This document shows positions 9,179-9,451 of a DNA stretch of 9,451 bases, piece by piece. The notes beneath the pieces were generated by a model. The model had not been told where the DNA came from. It was given only the letters and a program-made list of their open reading frames with translations, and did not search any database. Each line of letters starts with the position of its first letter. Positions within the stretch are counted from its first letter, which is position 1. Source of the DNA: LMUY01 sp964242925 (GTDB lineage: Bacteria; Pseudomonadota; Alphaproteobacteria; Acetobacterales; Acetobacteraceae); NCBI GenBank assembly GCA_964242925.1, contig CAXTBW010000133.1:1-9451 (forward strand), in the 5' to 3' direction. The position numbers and the translations under genes are program-made.

Positions 9179-9298
9179 GTGATCCGCATCCAGCAAGGCT
9201 TCACCATCGCTTACGACTGGATCCTGAACCAACACCTTTGTCACCAGCGGCCATTTCGGGTCAGGCATCCGGCGTCAAGCTGTTCACGTCGAGGGTGA
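9179..9298 (+). CDS. Short reading frame with a strong ribosome-binding site, function unknown
   Basis: The GTG at 9179 is preceded by AAGGAG (9168-9173) with a 5-base spacer and opens a 39-codon frame ending at TGA 9296-9298. It follows the response regulator by 24 bases, so it sits where a third operon gene would be. The first residues ('IRIQQGFTIAYDW') resemble a structured N-terminus, vaguely like the beginning of transglutaminase-like proteins. The rest, rich in Arg, His, Cys and Ser, looks like out-of-frame translation. It may be the 5' stub of a gene truncated or frameshifted soon after residue 18. I do not recognise the family with confidence. Confidence 0.35.
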   Translation: MIRIQQGFTIAYDWILNQHLCHQRPFRVRHPASSCSRRG

Positions 9299-9336
9299 CG
9301 ACGATGTGCATACCCCATGCATCCCACCCACTGTAA

Positions 9337-9451
9337 GCAACATACTCCGCCAGCCGGAAGGCCCTGCAGGCGACCCGGCCTCAGACGATGGAAGGGGTGC
9401 TGGCCAAGGCTCGCATGGCCGATCTGGAACACTTCGTGCCGAGGGAGGACG
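9337..9451 (+). CDS. Unidentified reading frame running off the right edge (partial)
   Basis: This frame follows TAA 9334-9336 and is open to the window end. It includes ATG 9388 and the protein-like stretch 'TMEGVLAKARMADLEHFVP'. The upstream part 'SASRKALQATRPQ' also has plausible composition, so the true coding segment may begin before 9388 and its 5' part may be missing. There is no convincing Shine-Dalgarno. Only about 38 codons are visible and I cannot assign a family. It could be the remains of a gene cut by the same rearrangement that ended the 9179 frame, or an intact gene that starts here. Confidence 0.3.

Overview
The window is high-GC bacterial DNA. The mix of families points to an alphaproteobacterium, perhaps from the Azospirillum/Methylobacterium/Roseomonas range. 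This placement is an inference, because there is no rRNA or other taxonomic marker here. I found no tRNA, rRNA, CRISPR array or prophage.

Left third (1-3797, all host genes on +): this is a decaying catabolic cluster. It starts with the 3' end of a thiamine-pyrophosphate enzyme, followed by a 3' remnant of an IS481-family transposase on the minus strand. That remnant is joined to the C-terminal end of an HSL-type alpha/beta hydrolase. Next come an intact carboxymuconolactone-decarboxylase-family gene, a heavily damaged cupin gene, a MmgE/PrpD gene without its N-terminal third, and an epoxide-hydrolase-like gene with two in-frame TAG codons and no catalytic nucleophile. The spacing (a TGA/start overlap, an ATGA overlap) suggests these were once a co-transcribed, translationally coupled operon. 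At least four of its members are now broken.

Middle (3798-5759): a strong hairpin separates the dead operon from a convergent, intact zinc-dependent alcohol dehydrogenase on the minus strand. Upstream of that gene is about 690 bp without an intact gene. It holds two palindromic sites and an internally deleted, MITE-like insertion element of about 320 bp. The element has 34-bp terminal inverted repeats and a dead N-terminal fragment of a transposase resembling IS6-type enzymes.

Right half (5760-9154): an apparently intact two-component operon. It encodes a soluble hybrid histidine kinase of about 1000 residues (PAS-like, GAF, PAS, HisKA, HATPase_c, two receivers) and a single-domain CheY/DivK-like response regulator whose GTG start overlaps the kinase stop codon. 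A short SD-preceded reading frame follows, and an unidentified reading frame runs off the right edge.

I see no convincing undescribed system. The most informative signals are the pattern of gene decay, the deleted insertion element just upstream of the kinase, and the kinase/regulator pair with three receivers and no visible phosphotransfer domain.
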